Shown: positions 34,839 to 44,297 of the stretch, one piece after another
Layout: each line of letters opens with the position of its first letter
Position numbering within the stretch: position 1 is the first letter of the stretch
Source of the DNA: Porticoccaceae bacterium UBA4026
GTDB taxonomy: Bacteria > Pseudomonadota > Gammaproteobacteria > Pseudomonadales > Porticoccaceae
Assembly (NCBI GenBank): GCA_002382445.1
Contig: DGAQ01000024.1
Coordinates: 35,083-99,082, forward strand
Reading direction: 5' to 3'
Length of the DNA stretch: 64,000 nucleotides
Position numbers and translations under genes: made by a program
The notes under the pieces: model-generated
Database searches by the model: none
Told to the model about the DNA's origin: nothing
What the model saw: the letters and a program-made list of their open reading frames with translations, nothing else

Positions 34839-37665
34839 GAGCGCGGACCTCTCCTACTCCGCTAATATTATCGATACAGCGCCCACAGATCTCAGGATGG
34901 TCCTCCCGAGCGCCTACATCTTCAATAAAATGCCAGCAACGAACGCACTTTGTCGCAGTTGAGCGAGACACAGACACTCTCAAACCACTAAGAGATGATT
35001 CTGGGAGCGCAGATCCATTAGACAATGGTGAAAGTACGGCTTTTGAGGTAATCGTCACAAAACGTAACTCGTCGCCTAATTTAGCCAGAGTCTCATGCAG
35101 AGCCTGATCAGCATAGACTGCAATATCGGCTCCCAGAGATCCTTTAATAAAGCCCTCTTTTCTCTGTTCTTCGATAACCTTATTAATCGCCTCTTTGGTC
35201 AATAAAATCGACGCCCAGTCGTCCTTGTTAATCGTTTCTTTGCTGGACAAGCGAGGAAGCGGATACCATTCCGCGATAAAGACTGACTCGCTTCGATCAC
35301 CTGGCATACAGCTCCAAATTTCATGGGCAGTAAAGCTCAGTATCGGTGCAATCCATCGAACAAATGCCTCGGCAATATGAAAGAGAGCTGTCTGCGCTGA
35401 ACGTCTAGGCAGGCTATCTTCAGCGCAGGTATAAACCCGATCTTTGAGAATATCCAAATAAAAACCACCCATATCACGGACGCAAAAGTTATGTAACTTT
35501 TGATAAATTTGGTGGAATTGGAAATTATTGTAGTCGCTGATAATATCGTCCTGAAGCTGAGCGGCACAGTCAATTGCCCAACGATCAAGAGCAATTAAGT
35601 CCTCGTGCTTTACCGTATCAAGCGATGGATCGAAGTCGTCGATATTCGACAGGAAATAGCGCGCAGTATTGCGAATACGGCGATAAGAATCTCCGGCTCG
35701 ATTTAGTATTTCGTCCGAGACGGTCATCTCTGCACTAAAATCTGCTGAGGCAACCCAGAGGCGCAGCACATCAGCACCTAGTTCATTAATAACTTTTTGT
35801 GGTGATACCACGTTGCCAATGGACTTAGACATCTTGCGGCCATTTTCATCAACCGTAAATCCATGGGTTAAAACCGCTTTATAGGGTGCAGTACCATTGA
35901 TTGCTATGGCCGTCTTCAATGAAGACTGGAACCAACCTCTATGCTGATCCGAACCCTCCAAGTAAAGATCAGCCGGATAACTAAGTTCTTCACGAGCATC
36001 AATGACCGAGGAATGGGTAACACCGGAATCGAACCAAACATCAAGAGTGTCGGTGACCTTTTGATAATCTTCCGCATCAGCACCCAATAAGTCTGCTGCG
36101 TCTAGAGAATACCAAGCATCAATACCTTGATTTTCAACGATGCAGGCCACCTTCTCAATCAAACTGGCGCTGTCAGGGTGAATCTCGCCAGACTGTTTGT
36201 GGACAAACAGGGTGATCGGAACGCCCCAAGTACGTTGTCGAGAGACGCACCAGTCGGGACTATTATCTAACATCCCCTCAATACGCGCCTGACCCCAGTC
36301 AGGGTGCCAGCTCACATTTTTAATCGCTGCTTTAGCTTTATCCAACAAGCCTTCCTTATCCATAGAGATAAACCACTGAGGCGTCGCTCTGTAGATCAAG
36401 GGTGTTTTGGTCCGCCAGCAATGAGCGTAGCTATGCGTGATCTTACCGCAGGCCATCAACCTACCCTGCTCGGCCAAGACGTCGATAACATGCTGATCGA
36501 CCTTATAAACATGCTCTCCAGCAAACAGCTCAACATCGTCGCGGAAAGTACCATTGTCGATAACATAATTTAAAGTATCGATACCGTATTGCTTGGCCAC
36601 ATTAAAATCTTCAACACCATGGTCTGGTGCTGTGTGTACACAACCTGTGCCGGCATCTGTAGTGACGTGGTCGCCAAGCAATATAGGAATTTTACGCTCA
36701 TAGAAAGGATGGTCAGCAATCAGATTTTCTAGAGCATCGCCCTGACAGCACGCCAATACTTTGTAGTCTGCAATTTCCAGACGCTCCATTACTGACTCGA
36801 GCAAGATCTGTGAGCAGATTAATCGCATAGGACCTGCCGTTGTAGCGCACTGTACTAATGAGTATTCTAACTCGGCGCCCACTGAAATCGCCTGACTGCT
36901 TGGAATAGTCCAAGGGGTCGTGGTCCAGATTAAAACACTAATTCCACCATCACCCGCCAGCCCCTCAAAGGCGACGGACAGCTTATCTAACTGTTTAGAA
37001 TCAGTCACCGGATAGGCTACGTCGATAGAAAATGACGTCTTATCTTGATATTCGACTTCAGCCTCAGCTAGAGCTGATCCGCCAACGACACTCCAGTAAA
37101 CCGGCTTGTAACCTTTAACTAAATGGCCATTAGCAACGATCTTACCCAGTGCACGAATAATATCCGCCTCAACCCCAAAATTCATCGTCAGGTAAGGTCT
37201 TTCCCAATCACCAAACACGCCAATACGAACAAAATCTTTACGCTGACCCTCTACCTGTTTCATTGCATAGTCACGACACTTTTGCCGAAAAACAGAATAA
37301 TCTACCTTGACCCCTGCCTTACCAATTTTCTTTTCTACATTGTGCTCAATAGGTAACCCATGACAATCCCACCCAGGAATATAAGGCGCATCAAAACCGC
37401 TCATAGTGCGGGACTTCACCACTATATCTTTTAAGGTCTTATTAACCGCATGGCCCAAATGAATGTCACCATTAGCATAGGGAGGGCCATCGTGAAGAAT
37501 ATATTTCTTACGCCCAAATCGAGCCTTTCGTATCTGCCCATAAACATCTTTCTCATGCCATTCCTTTAAGATGTCAGGCTCTCTCTGTGCCAAATTGGCC
37601 CGCATCGGGAAATCCGTCTTCGGGAGATTTAACGTTTCTTTATAGTCTATTGTTTGGTCGCTCAT
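34831..37665 (-). CDS. ileS: Isoleucine-tRNA ligase
   Basis: 944-residue IleRS, full length. The HIGH-type motif is DIHLGH in DGPPYANGDIHLGHAVNKT near residues 58-76; the editing domain includes WTTTPWTIPSSQAIS and GTGCVHTAPDHG; the KMSKS motif is GRKMSKSIGNV near 600. The C-terminal zinc site CVRCWHF and ICGRCIDN is present, typical of the bacterial type with normal mupirocin response. Upstream of lspA and 18 bases after ribF. Confidence 0.97.
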   Translation of the reverse strand: MSDQTIDYKETLNLPKTDFPMRANLAQREPDILKEWHEKDVYGQIRKARFGRKKYILHDGPPYANGDIHLGHAVNKTLKDIVVKSRTMSGFDAPYIPGWDCHGLPIEHNVEKKIGKAGVKVDYSVFRQKCRDYAMKQVEGQRKDFVRIGVFGDWERPYLTMNFGVEADIIRALGKIVANGHLVKGYKPVYWSVVGGSALAEAEVEYQDKTSFSIDVAYPVTDSKQLDKLSVAFEGLAGDGGISVLIWTTTPWTIPSSQAISVGAELEYSLVQCATTAGPMRLICSQILLESVMERLEIADYKVLACCQGDALENLIADHPFYERKIPILLGDHVTTDAGTGCVHTAPDHGVEDFNVAKQYGIDTLNYVIDNGTFRDDVELFAGEHVYKVDQHVIDVLAEQGRLMACGKITHSYAHCWRTKTPLIYRATPQWFISMDKEGLLDKAKAAIKNVSWHPDWGQARIEGMLDNSPDWCVSRQRTWGVPITLFVHKQSGEIHPDSASLIEKVACIVENQGIDAWYSLDAADLLGADAEDYQKVTDTLDVWFDSGVTHSSVIDAREELSYPADLYLEGSDQHRGWFQSSLKTAIAINGTAPYKAVLTHGFTVDENGRKMSKSIGNVVSPQKVINELGADVLRLWVASADFSAEMTVSDEILNRAGDSYRRIRNTARYFLSNIDDFDPSLDTVKHEDLIALDRWAIDCAAQLQDDIISDYNNFQFHQIYQKLHNFCVRDMGGFYLDILKDRVYTCAEDSLPRRSAQTALFHIAEAFVRWIAPILSFTAHEIWSCMPGDRSESVFIAEWYPLPRLSSKETINKDDWASILLTKEAINKVIEEQRKEGFIKGSLGADIAVYADQALHETLAKLGDELRFVTITSKAVLSPLSNGSALPESSLSGLRVSVSRSTATKCVRCWHFIEDVGAREDHPEICGRCIDNISGVGEVRAHA

Positions 37666-37683
37666 TTTCAGCCTTAAGGTCTG

Positions 37684-38619
37684 CTATTTGTTTGCCTGGC
37701 TAAACCAGACTCTTATGTCATTAACATCACGGCGGATATTCTCCACCAAATCATCTAAAGTGGTGAACTTTTTCTCATCACGAATTTTATGCTTAAACTC
37801 TACTTCAATGCGCTGACCGTAAAGATTCCCTTTGAAATCCAAAAGATGGACTTCTAGAATTGGTTTTACTAAATCGCCAACCGTTGGCCTAATGCCCACG
37901 TTGGCCGCCCCTTGAAAAATTGCTCCACCAACAGTCACCAACACAGCAAAAACTCCTGATAAGGGGGCACTGTATCGATGGAGTTGTAGATTGGCCGTTG
38001 GGAAACCCAATTCAGTGCCAAGCTGTTGGCCGTAGACAACTCGTCCTTGGATAGAAAACGGCCGTCCTAACAAACCCTGAGCACCAGCGAAGTCTGATTC
38101 CCATAAAATTTTTCGCACCAACGTGCTACTGACACGTTGACCAGCAACCTCCAGTGTTTCAGTATTTTGCACTTCAAAATTGGCCTTAGCTCCCGAGCGC
38201 TTTAGCATATAAAAATCACCGCTGCGGTCACAACCAAAACGGAAATCATCGCCAACAATTAAATGACGGGTACTCAAACCCTTAACTAATACCTGATCAA
38301 CAAACTGTTGAGCCGTTAGGCTTCTCAGCGCCTGATTGAACTGCAGGCAAACCGTCTGATCGATACCAAAATCCATCAGTGCCTCTACCTTCTCCCGCAG
38401 GCGCATTAGCCTGGCTGGAGCCTTTTCACCGGAAAAATATTCCTGAGGCTGAGGTTCGAAAACCATGACGACTGAGGGTAAATTTAACTCTTCCGCCTTT
38501 TTTTTTACCTGCTTTAATATAGCCTGGTGACCGAGGTGGACGCCATCAAAAGAACCGATGGTTACAACCGATTCTTGGTCAGTGCAATGCAGGTTATGTA
38601 ATCCTCGAATAAAACTCAT
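37684..38619 (-). CDS. ribF: Bifunctional riboflavin kinase / FAD synthetase
   Basis: 311-residue RibF. The N-terminal FAD synthetase (nucleotidyltransferase) domain has TIGSFDGVHLGHQAIL near residues 21-36 and the HLIVGDDFRFGCDRSGD block; the C-terminal kinase has LGFPTANLQLHR and the GAANVGIRPTVGD region. It makes FMN and then FAD. GAGGG 5 bases before the ATG at 38619 supports that start over 38640. First gene of the ribF-ileS-lspA-fkpB-ispH unit. Confidence 0.96.
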   Translation of the reverse strand: MSFIRGLHNLHCTDQESVVTIGSFDGVHLGHQAILKQVKKKAEELNLPSVVMVFEPQPQEYFSGEKAPARLMRLREKVEALMDFGIDQTVCLQFNQALRSLTAQQFVDQVLVKGLSTRHLIVGDDFRFGCDRSGDFYMLKRSGAKANFEVQNTETLEVAGQRVSSTLVRKILWESDFAGAQGLLGRPFSIQGRVVYGQQLGTELGFPTANLQLHRYSAPLSGVFAVLVTVGGAIFQGAANVGIRPTVGDLVKPILEVHLLDFKGNLYGQRIEVEFKHKIRDEKKFTTLDDLVENIRRDVNDIRVWFSQANK

Positions 38620-38782
38620 TTTCCCTCGTTGCACAGCCAATATGATTACTCTTTAAATAAGGCGCAAAGTATACCTAGCAACGCGCAGAAAGGTAAGAGA
38701 TAGGGCCACAATGGCCAGTTACGTTTGCGATTTAATAGGCTCAGATACTAGTACGTCTCTAGCTTCAAAAAAGCCTTGTCGT

Positions 38783-40420
38783 TTAAGGTTGCCGTGAAGT
38801 CGCCTTGGCGGGCCCTCGCATATCCGACACTTTAAACCCTGTTATTAACAGCATTAGCACATAGGTAATAAATCCTGCTGCACAAAGTCCAAGAATACCC
38901 CTGGTTCTCTGCCACCAAAGCATCTCTTGCCACATCTCGGCGTTTAAAGCACCTAAGTGACCAGCGACCAACACTAAGACCACTAACATCGCGCCAACCG
39001 CGCCCATTAACCGGCAGAAGAATGCTAGCCAATGATCTGAAGCCACATACACGCCGCTCCTCTTTAGGTAGATATACAGGAGAATAGCATTTAGAAAAGC
39101 AGCAACTGATGTCGCAGCTGCCAAGCCTAGATGACCGATTTGCCAATAAAAGTGGAGGGGTACCACGAACAGAATATTAAGTACCATGTTAGTTGCCATA
39201 GCAATAATACCAATGCGTACCGGTGTGCGCATATCTTGACGAGCGAAAAAGCCAGGTGCCAGTACCTTGATCAACATAAACGCAATCAAACCCAAAGCAT
39301 AAGCCCGCAAGCTTAAAGTCGCCATCGACATATCTCGAAGGGTCATTACGTCACCATAATAAAACAGGGTGACCAAAATCGGTTGGGCTAACAACACCAG
39401 TGCTGCAGCAGCTGGCACCGCAATCAGCAAAATCATTTTCAAGGCCCAATCTAGTGTTTCAGAATATTCCTGGGTTGAACTCGCCGCGTGATGGCGAGAC
39501 AGGTTAGGCAAAATTACCGTGGCAATAGCAATACCAAATACGCCCAGCGGTAGTTCTGATAAACGATCAGAATAATACAGCCAAGAAACACTTCCTGTGG
39601 GTAGGAATGTCGCTAGCATGGTGTCTAGCAGCAAATTTATTTGGCTAACTGAAACACCAAATATTGCCGGACCCATTAGTTTTAAAATTTTACGCACGCC
39701 AGGATGATGCCAGTCAACTTTCGGCGCGGGCAACATATGAATCCGTAGTAAAAACGGTATCTGAAAAATAAACTGCAAAACTCCAGCAATTAAAACTCCC
39801 CAAGCGAGAGCAAAAGTAGGCTGGTCAAACATTGGCGCAGCGAGCAAAGCCGAGGCAATTAGCGTTATATTCAGCCAAATTGGCGTAAATGCCGGTACCG
39901 CAAATCGATCATAGCTATTGAGGATACCTCCAGCGACACCGGTCATCGAAATAAACATCAAGTATGGAAAGGTAATACGCAACATATCCGCAGTCGCGTT
40001 AAACTTTAGAGGGTCATCGAAAAACCACTTTGGCGCAAAAATGGCCGCCATGGCAGGTGCTGCAAGAACGATTACCAGCGTAAACAGTAAAAGGGTAAGA
40101 CCCAATGTGCCACTGACTCGACTTATCAAACCTCGTACCGCAGCCTGACTGCCCTGCTCTCGATACTCGCCCAGTATAGGTACAAAGGCCTGTGCAAAAG
40201 CGCCTTCAGCAAACAGACGACGAAAGAAATTGGGAATTTTAAAGGCAACAAAAAATACGTCAGCGAACGCCTCAGCGCCAATCACTCGCGCAAACACAAC
40301 GTCTCGAGCAAGCCCCATGACTCGGGATAGCATGGTAAAGAAACTAACGACGCCACTGGAGCGTAACAAACCGCTATCTTTGGGTTTACCTGAAGACTCG
40401 ACATAAACCCCGATAGGCAT
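38783..40420 (-). CDS. murJ: Lipid II flippase MurJ
   Basis: About 545-residue polytopic MurJ (MviN) that flips lipid II across the inner membrane for peptidoglycan synthesis. The conserved opening LLRSSGVVSFFTMLSRVMGLARDVVFA (read in pieces) is followed by the TM block FFVAFKIPNFFRRLFAEGAF and the SQINLLLDTMLATFLPTGSVSWLYYSDRL motif region; about 14 membrane helices. The frame is open to a TTG at 40519, giving 33 extra N-terminal residues without family likeness; 40420 is better though its ribosome site is only fair. Divergent from rpsT, as in many gammaproteobacteria. Confidence 0.93.
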   Translation of the reverse strand: MPIGVYVESSGKPKDSGLLRSSGVVSFFTMLSRVMGLARDVVFARVIGAEAFADVFFVAFKIPNFFRRLFAEGAFAQAFVPILGEYREQGSQAAVRGLISRVSGTLGLTLLLFTLVIVLAAPAMAAIFAPKWFFDDPLKFNATADMLRITFPYLMFISMTGVAGGILNSYDRFAVPAFTPIWLNITLIASALLAAPMFDQPTFALAWGVLIAGVLQFIFQIPFLLRIHMLPAPKVDWHHPGVRKILKLMGPAIFGVSVSQINLLLDTMLATFLPTGSVSWLYYSDRLSELPLGVFGIAIATVILPNLSRHHAASSTQEYSETLDWALKMILLIAVPAAAALVLLAQPILVTLFYYGDVMTLRDMSMATLSLRAYALGLIAFMLIKVLAPGFFARQDMRTPVRIGIIAMATNMVLNILFVVPLHFYWQIGHLGLAAATSVAAFLNAILLYIYLKRSGVYVASDHWLAFFCRLMGAVGAMLVVLVLVAGHLGALNAEMWQEMLWWQRTRGILGLCAAGFITYVLMLLITGFKVSDMRGPAKATSRQP

Positions 40421-40696
40421 GCCTTGATCATCCAGCTGTGACCGTTCCTGAGTCAAAAGAGCACCTGTTTGTTGTGGGTTCAGAGAGTACAGTTTAACCA
40501 CTGATATCGCCGCGGCCAAGCGAATCTAAAAAAGCTAAGTTTAGATAATACTGTTAGACTTGCAAGCTAGGAATGGCGTCAACAGTTTTTAATATAAATA
40601 AGCCTAAATAAAGCTTAAAAACGAGGTTGAATATTACATCTAAACCCTGTATATTTCCGCGCCTTTAGTGAGTCCATAAAGTTAGGAGTAAGAAAG

Positions 40697-40966
40697 TTGG
40701 CAAATTCAGTACAAGCAAAGAAACGCGCACGCCAAAACGAGAAACGCCGTCAGCATAATGCCAGCCTGCGCTCTATGGTCCGCACCTATTTAAAGAAAGT
40801 TGATGCTGCAATCGCCTCGGGCGATAAAGCGGTGGCGCAAGAAGCCTACAGAACTTCCGTGCCTGTTATAGATCGTATGGCAGATAAAGGAATTATTCAT
40901 AAGAATAAGGCCGCTCGCCATAAGAGTCGTTTGAACGCTAAGGTAAAAGCCCTCGGCGCAGCGTAA
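40697..40966 (+). CDS. rpsT: 30S ribosomal protein S20 (TTG start)
   Basis: 89-residue S20, early binder of 16S rRNA: MANSVQAKKRARQNEKRRQH, lysine and arginine rich, ending NKAARHKSRLNAKVKALGAA. It begins with TTG, preceded 8 bases upstream by AGGAG. The E. coli gene also uses UUG and is autogenously controlled at translation, so the weak start is probably conserved for regulation. A strong terminator follows. Confidence 0.97.
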   Translation: MANSVQAKKRARQNEKRRQHNASLRSMVRTYLKKVDAAIASGDKAVAQEAYRTSVPVIDRMADKGIIHKNKAARHKSRLNAKVKALGAA

Positions 40967-40974
40967 GAACCTCT

Positions 40975-41003
40975 AAAAAAACCGGCCTCGGCCGGTTTTT
41001 TTT
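40975..41003. terminator. Bidirectional intrinsic terminator, rpsT / proB
   Basis: A run of A, then CCGGC-CTCG-GCCGG, then eight T: a GC-rich hairpin with A and T flanks on both sides, able to end rpsT on the plus strand and proB-side transcripts (proB ends at 41035) on the minus strand. Confidence 0.92.
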
Positions 41004-41034
41004 CAACTGTAGATTAGTGAGTGACCCACCCCTG

Positions 41035-42159
41035 TTAGGTGTTCACTACCATGTTATCTCGATGAATCAACTCATCATCCTCTCGATAGCCTAGCACTTC
41101 GATAATTAACTCAGTGCCTTTACCTTTTATTTGCAGCGTTTCCGCAGCACTATAATTTACTAACCCACGAGCTATTTCCGCGCCTTGTTCATTCACGCAA
41201 CTCACTAGGTCACCTCGACTAAACTCGCCACTTACACCTTTAACGCCAACCGGCAGCAAACTTCGCCCCTGTTTGGATAACACGGCAACTGCACCCGCAT
41301 CAAGAATCAACTGCCCCTTAACCTGTAACCGCCCCGCTAACCACTGTTTTCGGGCAGCGATAGGTTTCTGACTAGCAGATAACAATGTTCCAATAACATC
41401 ACCACGGGCCACCTTAAGCAGAACCTCTTCGTTGCGGCCACCGGCAATCACCGTATTGCAACCTGAGCGCGCCGCTAAACGCGCCGCCTGTAGTTTAGTA
41501 ACCATACCACCTCGGCCCAAACCACTTAAAGTATCGCCGGCTAAGGCGTCTAGAGAATCATCATTTGCCTGCGCTTGAGACACTAATTTGGCTGATGCAT
41601 CTTGGTCAGGATTGGCGCTATAAAGACCATCCTTGTCGGTTAAAATCACTAAAAGGTCGGCGTCAATTAGATTGGCGACTAAAGCGGCCAAAGTATCATT
41701 GTCACCAAAACGAATTTCATCTGTAACGACAGTATCGTTTTCATTAACAATGGGAACAACGCCTAACTCCATGAGTTTTTTTAGGACCCCACGGGCATTC
41801 AAATAGCGCTGTCTATTGGCTAAATCATCATGGTCGAGCAAGATCTGTGCAGTCCCTCGAGAAAATCGCTCAAAGCTGCTCTCATAGGCCTGTATAAGCC
41901 CCATCTGACCCACCGCAGCGGCGGCTTGCAGTTCATCTATCCGATCCGGTCTTTTTGGCCAGCCTAAACGAGCCATACCCTCAGCGATAGCGCCAGAGGA
42001 GACCAACACAATCTCATTGCCCTGATCAAGTAAAGTTGCTATCTGACTAACCCATCCATCGATAGCTTTACGATCAAGACCAGCACCATCATCGGTCAGC
42101 AGGGCGCTGCCGATCTTTACGACCCAGCGTTTAGCCTCTTTAGCGACCGCCCTATTCAC
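41035..42159 (-). CDS. proB: Glutamate 5-kinase
   Basis: 374-residue ProB, first step of proline synthesis. Amino acid kinase domain (WVVKIGSALLTDDG at the N-terminus, EIVLVSSGAIAEGMARL, PIVNENDTVVTDEIRFGDNDTLAALVA holding substrate residues) followed by a C-terminal PUA domain (AGAVAVLSKQGRSLLPVGVKG onward, read in pieces). It starts 6 bases after obg, as in many gammaproteobacteria, so it shares that operon. Confidence 0.96.
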   Translation of the reverse strand: MNRAVAKEAKRWVVKIGSALLTDDGAGLDRKAIDGWVSQIATLLDQGNEIVLVSSGAIAEGMARLGWPKRPDRIDELQAAAAVGQMGLIQAYESSFERFSRGTAQILLDHDDLANRQRYLNARGVLKKLMELGVVPIVNENDTVVTDEIRFGDNDTLAALVANLIDADLLVILTDKDGLYSANPDQDASAKLVSQAQANDDSLDALAGDTLSGLGRGGMVTKLQAARLAARSGCNTVIAGGRNEEVLLKVARGDVIGTLLSASQKPIAARKQWLAGRLQVKGQLILDAGAVAVLSKQGRSLLPVGVKGVSGEFSRGDLVSCVNEQGAEIARGLVNYSAAETLQIKGKGTELIIEVLGYREDDELIHRDNMVVNT

Positions 42160-42165
42160 CTTACA

Positions 42166-43368
42166 TTACTCCGCGTAAACCACTTCAACATCGTCATCAT
42201 CATAACCGTCGTCACCACTATGATCGTCTAACTCCGGTTGCTGGCGAGACACCCGACGTGTTTTTGCAAGGCCATCAATCCGATCGCGCGCCTCGGTCTG
42301 AATCCTGGTGCGTCGCGCCTCTGCTAACTCAGCCAACTTAGGATCAGCCAACTCCTGTTGCCGATGATCATCGATGTAATCCATAATCGCTGCACAGAGT
42401 ACTTTGGTCCCCACAGACGCCAATCCAGACATTCTAAATACTGGGCCTTGCCAATCTAAAGCCTCAACAACCTCCTGGCAGGCTGCGTCAATATCTTCCT
42501 CGCGCAATAAATCAACCTTATTGATCACCAACCAACGATCTCCAGCCGCCAATGTCGGGCTAAAGGTTTCTAACTCACGCTCAATAATCTTAGCATTCTG
42601 TCCAGGCGTAGAACCGTCAAACGGCATCATGTCGACCAAATGTAATAACAATCGTGTCCGCGTAAGGTGCTTTAAAAAACGAATGCCCAGTCCAGCACCT
42701 TCCGAGGCCCCTTCGATGAGACCTGGAATGTCGGCAACCACAAATGATTTGTCGCCACTCATGCCAACAACACCCAAATTAGGCACTAAGGTGGTAAAGG
42801 GGTAGTCGGCTACCTTAGGGCGTGCCGCAGAGACGGATCGAATAAACGTCGACTTACCGGCATTGGGCAATCCGAGTAGACCTACATCGGCCAGCACCTT
42901 GAGTTCGAGTTTTATTTCTCTAACTTCTCCTTCCTGACCAGGTGAAGTCTGGCGAGGTGCGCGGTTAGTGCTCGACTTATAACGCGTGTTACCCAGGCCG
43001 TGGAACCCGCCTTGAGCCACCTTAAGCTGTTGATTTAGCTCGGTGAGGTCACCCATCACGTCGCCAGTTTCATTATCAATAACCGTGGTACCTACAGGCA
43101 CCTGTAAAATTAAATCCTCACCACCACGGCCAGTGCATTCCGCACTGCTACCCTGCTGTCCACTCTGAGCCTTAAAGTTACGCGTATATCGAAAATCGAT
43201 AAGCGTATTCAAGCCCTCTTTAGCGATCAATAGAACACTACCACCGTCACCACCGTCACCACCGTCAGGACCACCTCGGGGAATATATTTCTCACGCCGG
43301 AAACTCATGGCGCCATTACCGCCTTTGCCTGCGTGAACTTTAATTGTCGCTTCATCAACAAATTTCAT
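42166..43368 (-). CDS. obgE: Obg-family GTPase (ribosome assembly, stress)
   Basis: 400-residue Obg/CgtA. Glycine-rich Obg fold at residues 1-158 (GKGGNGAMSFRREKYIPRGG, GDGGDGGSVLLI), then the G domain: G1 GLPNAGKSTFIRS, G3 DIPGLIEGASEGAGLG, G4 NKVD. The tail is very acidic (DDHSGDDGYDDDDVEVV), a common variable end of gammaproteobacterial Obg. It links ribosome biogenesis to growth control. Follows rplU-rpmA on the same strand, but a terminator lies between. Confidence 0.96.
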   Translation of the reverse strand: MKFVDEATIKVHAGKGGNGAMSFRREKYIPRGGPDGGDGGDGGSVLLIAKEGLNTLIDFRYTRNFKAQSGQQGSSAECTGRGGEDLILQVPVGTTVIDNETGDVMGDLTELNQQLKVAQGGFHGLGNTRYKSSTNRAPRQTSPGQEGEVREIKLELKVLADVGLLGLPNAGKSTFIRSVSAARPKVADYPFTTLVPNLGVVGMSGDKSFVVADIPGLIEGASEGAGLGIRFLKHLTRTRLLLHLVDMMPFDGSTPGQNAKIIERELETFSPTLAAGDRWLVINKVDLLREEDIDAACQEVVEALDWQGPVFRMSGLASVGTKVLCAAIMDYIDDHRQQELADPKLAELAEARRTRIQTEARDRIDGLAKTRRVSRQQPELDDHSGDDGYDDDDVEVVYAE

Positions 43369-43445
43369 AGGATCAGTTTACAGTTGCCATAGGGTTTAGT
43401 CATTTATCACATAAAGAAGTATTGTAGAGCAAAAATAATCACCCA

Positions 43446-43475
43446 TAAAAAAAGCCCCGCGTAGGGGCCTTTTTA
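43446..43475 (-). terminator. Intrinsic terminator after rpmA
   Basis: On the minus strand AAAAAGGCCCC-TACGC-GGGGCTTTTTTT: a GGCCCC/GGGGC-type stem of about five to six base pairs followed by a T run, 16 bases downstream of the rpmA stop. It separates rplU-rpmA from obgE, probably with read-through, since ribosomal transcripts usually exceed obg levels. Confidence 0.85.
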
Positions 43476-43490
43476 ACTGAATTGAAGCAT

Positions 43491-43748
43491 CTACGCAGAC
43501 ACTACTTCAGCATATTTACGATTTTGCGGGCCCTTTTGCACAAACTGCACTTTGCCAGTCGCTGTTGCGAACAAAGTGTGGTCCTTGCCAATACCAACGT
43601 TATTACCGGGATGAAACTTAGTTCCACGCTGTCGAACTATGATCCCACCCGCATTAATGGCCTGGCCTCCATAAACTTTAACGCCAAGACGCTTACTTTG
43701 CGAATCGCGACCATTACGAGTACTACCACCAGCTTTCTTGTGAGCCAT
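43491..43748 (-). CDS. rpmA: 50S ribosomal protein L27
   Basis: 85-residue L27 with the typical N-terminus MAHKKAGGSTRNGRDSQSKR, which reaches the peptidyl transferase centre, and GVKVYGGQAINAGGIIVRQRG, FHPGNNVGIGKDHTL. No N-terminal extension of the kind cleaved in Firmicutes. 18 bases after rplU, same unit. Confidence 0.97.
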   Translation of the reverse strand: MAHKKAGGSTRNGRDSQSKRLGVKVYGGQAINAGGIIVRQRGTKFHPGNNVGIGKDHTLFATATGKVQFVQKGPQNRKYAEVVSA

Positions 43749-43766
43749 TGCTATATCCTCTTTGGA

Positions 43767-44081
43767 TTAACCAGCATTAATGCTAGTAATCTTAACCTCT
43801 GTATACCACTGTCTGTGGCCCTGTTGAGTTCGCGAGTGCTTACGCCGACGGAACTTGATGATGTTTACTTTATCACCACGACCGTGAGATACGATTTCAG
43901 CTGTCACTTTACCACCCTCTACAAGAGGGGCACCAATCTTGACTTCAGCACCTTCACCGACCATCAAGACTTCTTCGAAATCGATACTATCACCAGTTGC
44001 GATCTCCAGCTTCTCAAGACGCAGGGTTTCGCCCTCTACGACTCGATGTTGCTTTCCGCCACTTTTGATTACTGCGTACAT
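43767..44081 (-). CDS. rplU: 50S ribosomal protein L21
   Basis: 104-residue L21: MYAVIKSGGKQHRVVEGETL and near the C-terminus FRRRKHSRTQQGHRQWYTEV, matching the family. The frame opens at 44093, but GGAG six bases before the ATG at 44081 fixes the shorter start. First gene of rplU-rpmA; the ~200 bases upstream (44094-44297) hold its promoter and no other gene that I can see. Confidence 0.97.
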   Translation of the reverse strand: MYAVIKSGGKQHRVVEGETLRLEKLEIATGDSIDFEEVLMVGEGAEVKIGAPLVEGGKVTAEIVSHGRGDKVNIIKFRRRKHSRTQQGHRQWYTEVKITSINAG

Positions 44082-44297
44082 GTCTTGCTCCAATTTATAA
44101 TGACCCTTCCGCGGCCAGATTCTGTCGCTTAAAGTCTTGGAGCGAATAGCCCCTTTGCGAGGGCGGCAATTCTAATGGAACACCCCCGTCTTATCAAGCA
44201 TTTAAACAGTGAAAATAACAGTAATCCTTCGGATTCAAAACAGGCGACACATACTGAGCACAAATGAGCACAATAAACCAGGCTCTAGACTGCTAGA

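Noticed and set aside
40421..40519. N-terminal 33-residue extension of MurJ from a TTG
   Set aside because: No likeness to MurJ N-termini; ATG at 40420 leads directly into the conserved opening.
43482..44132. 216-codon plus-strand frame across rpmA and rplU
   Set aside because: It is antisense to two clearly recognised ribosomal protein genes, and its composition is that of a shadow frame.
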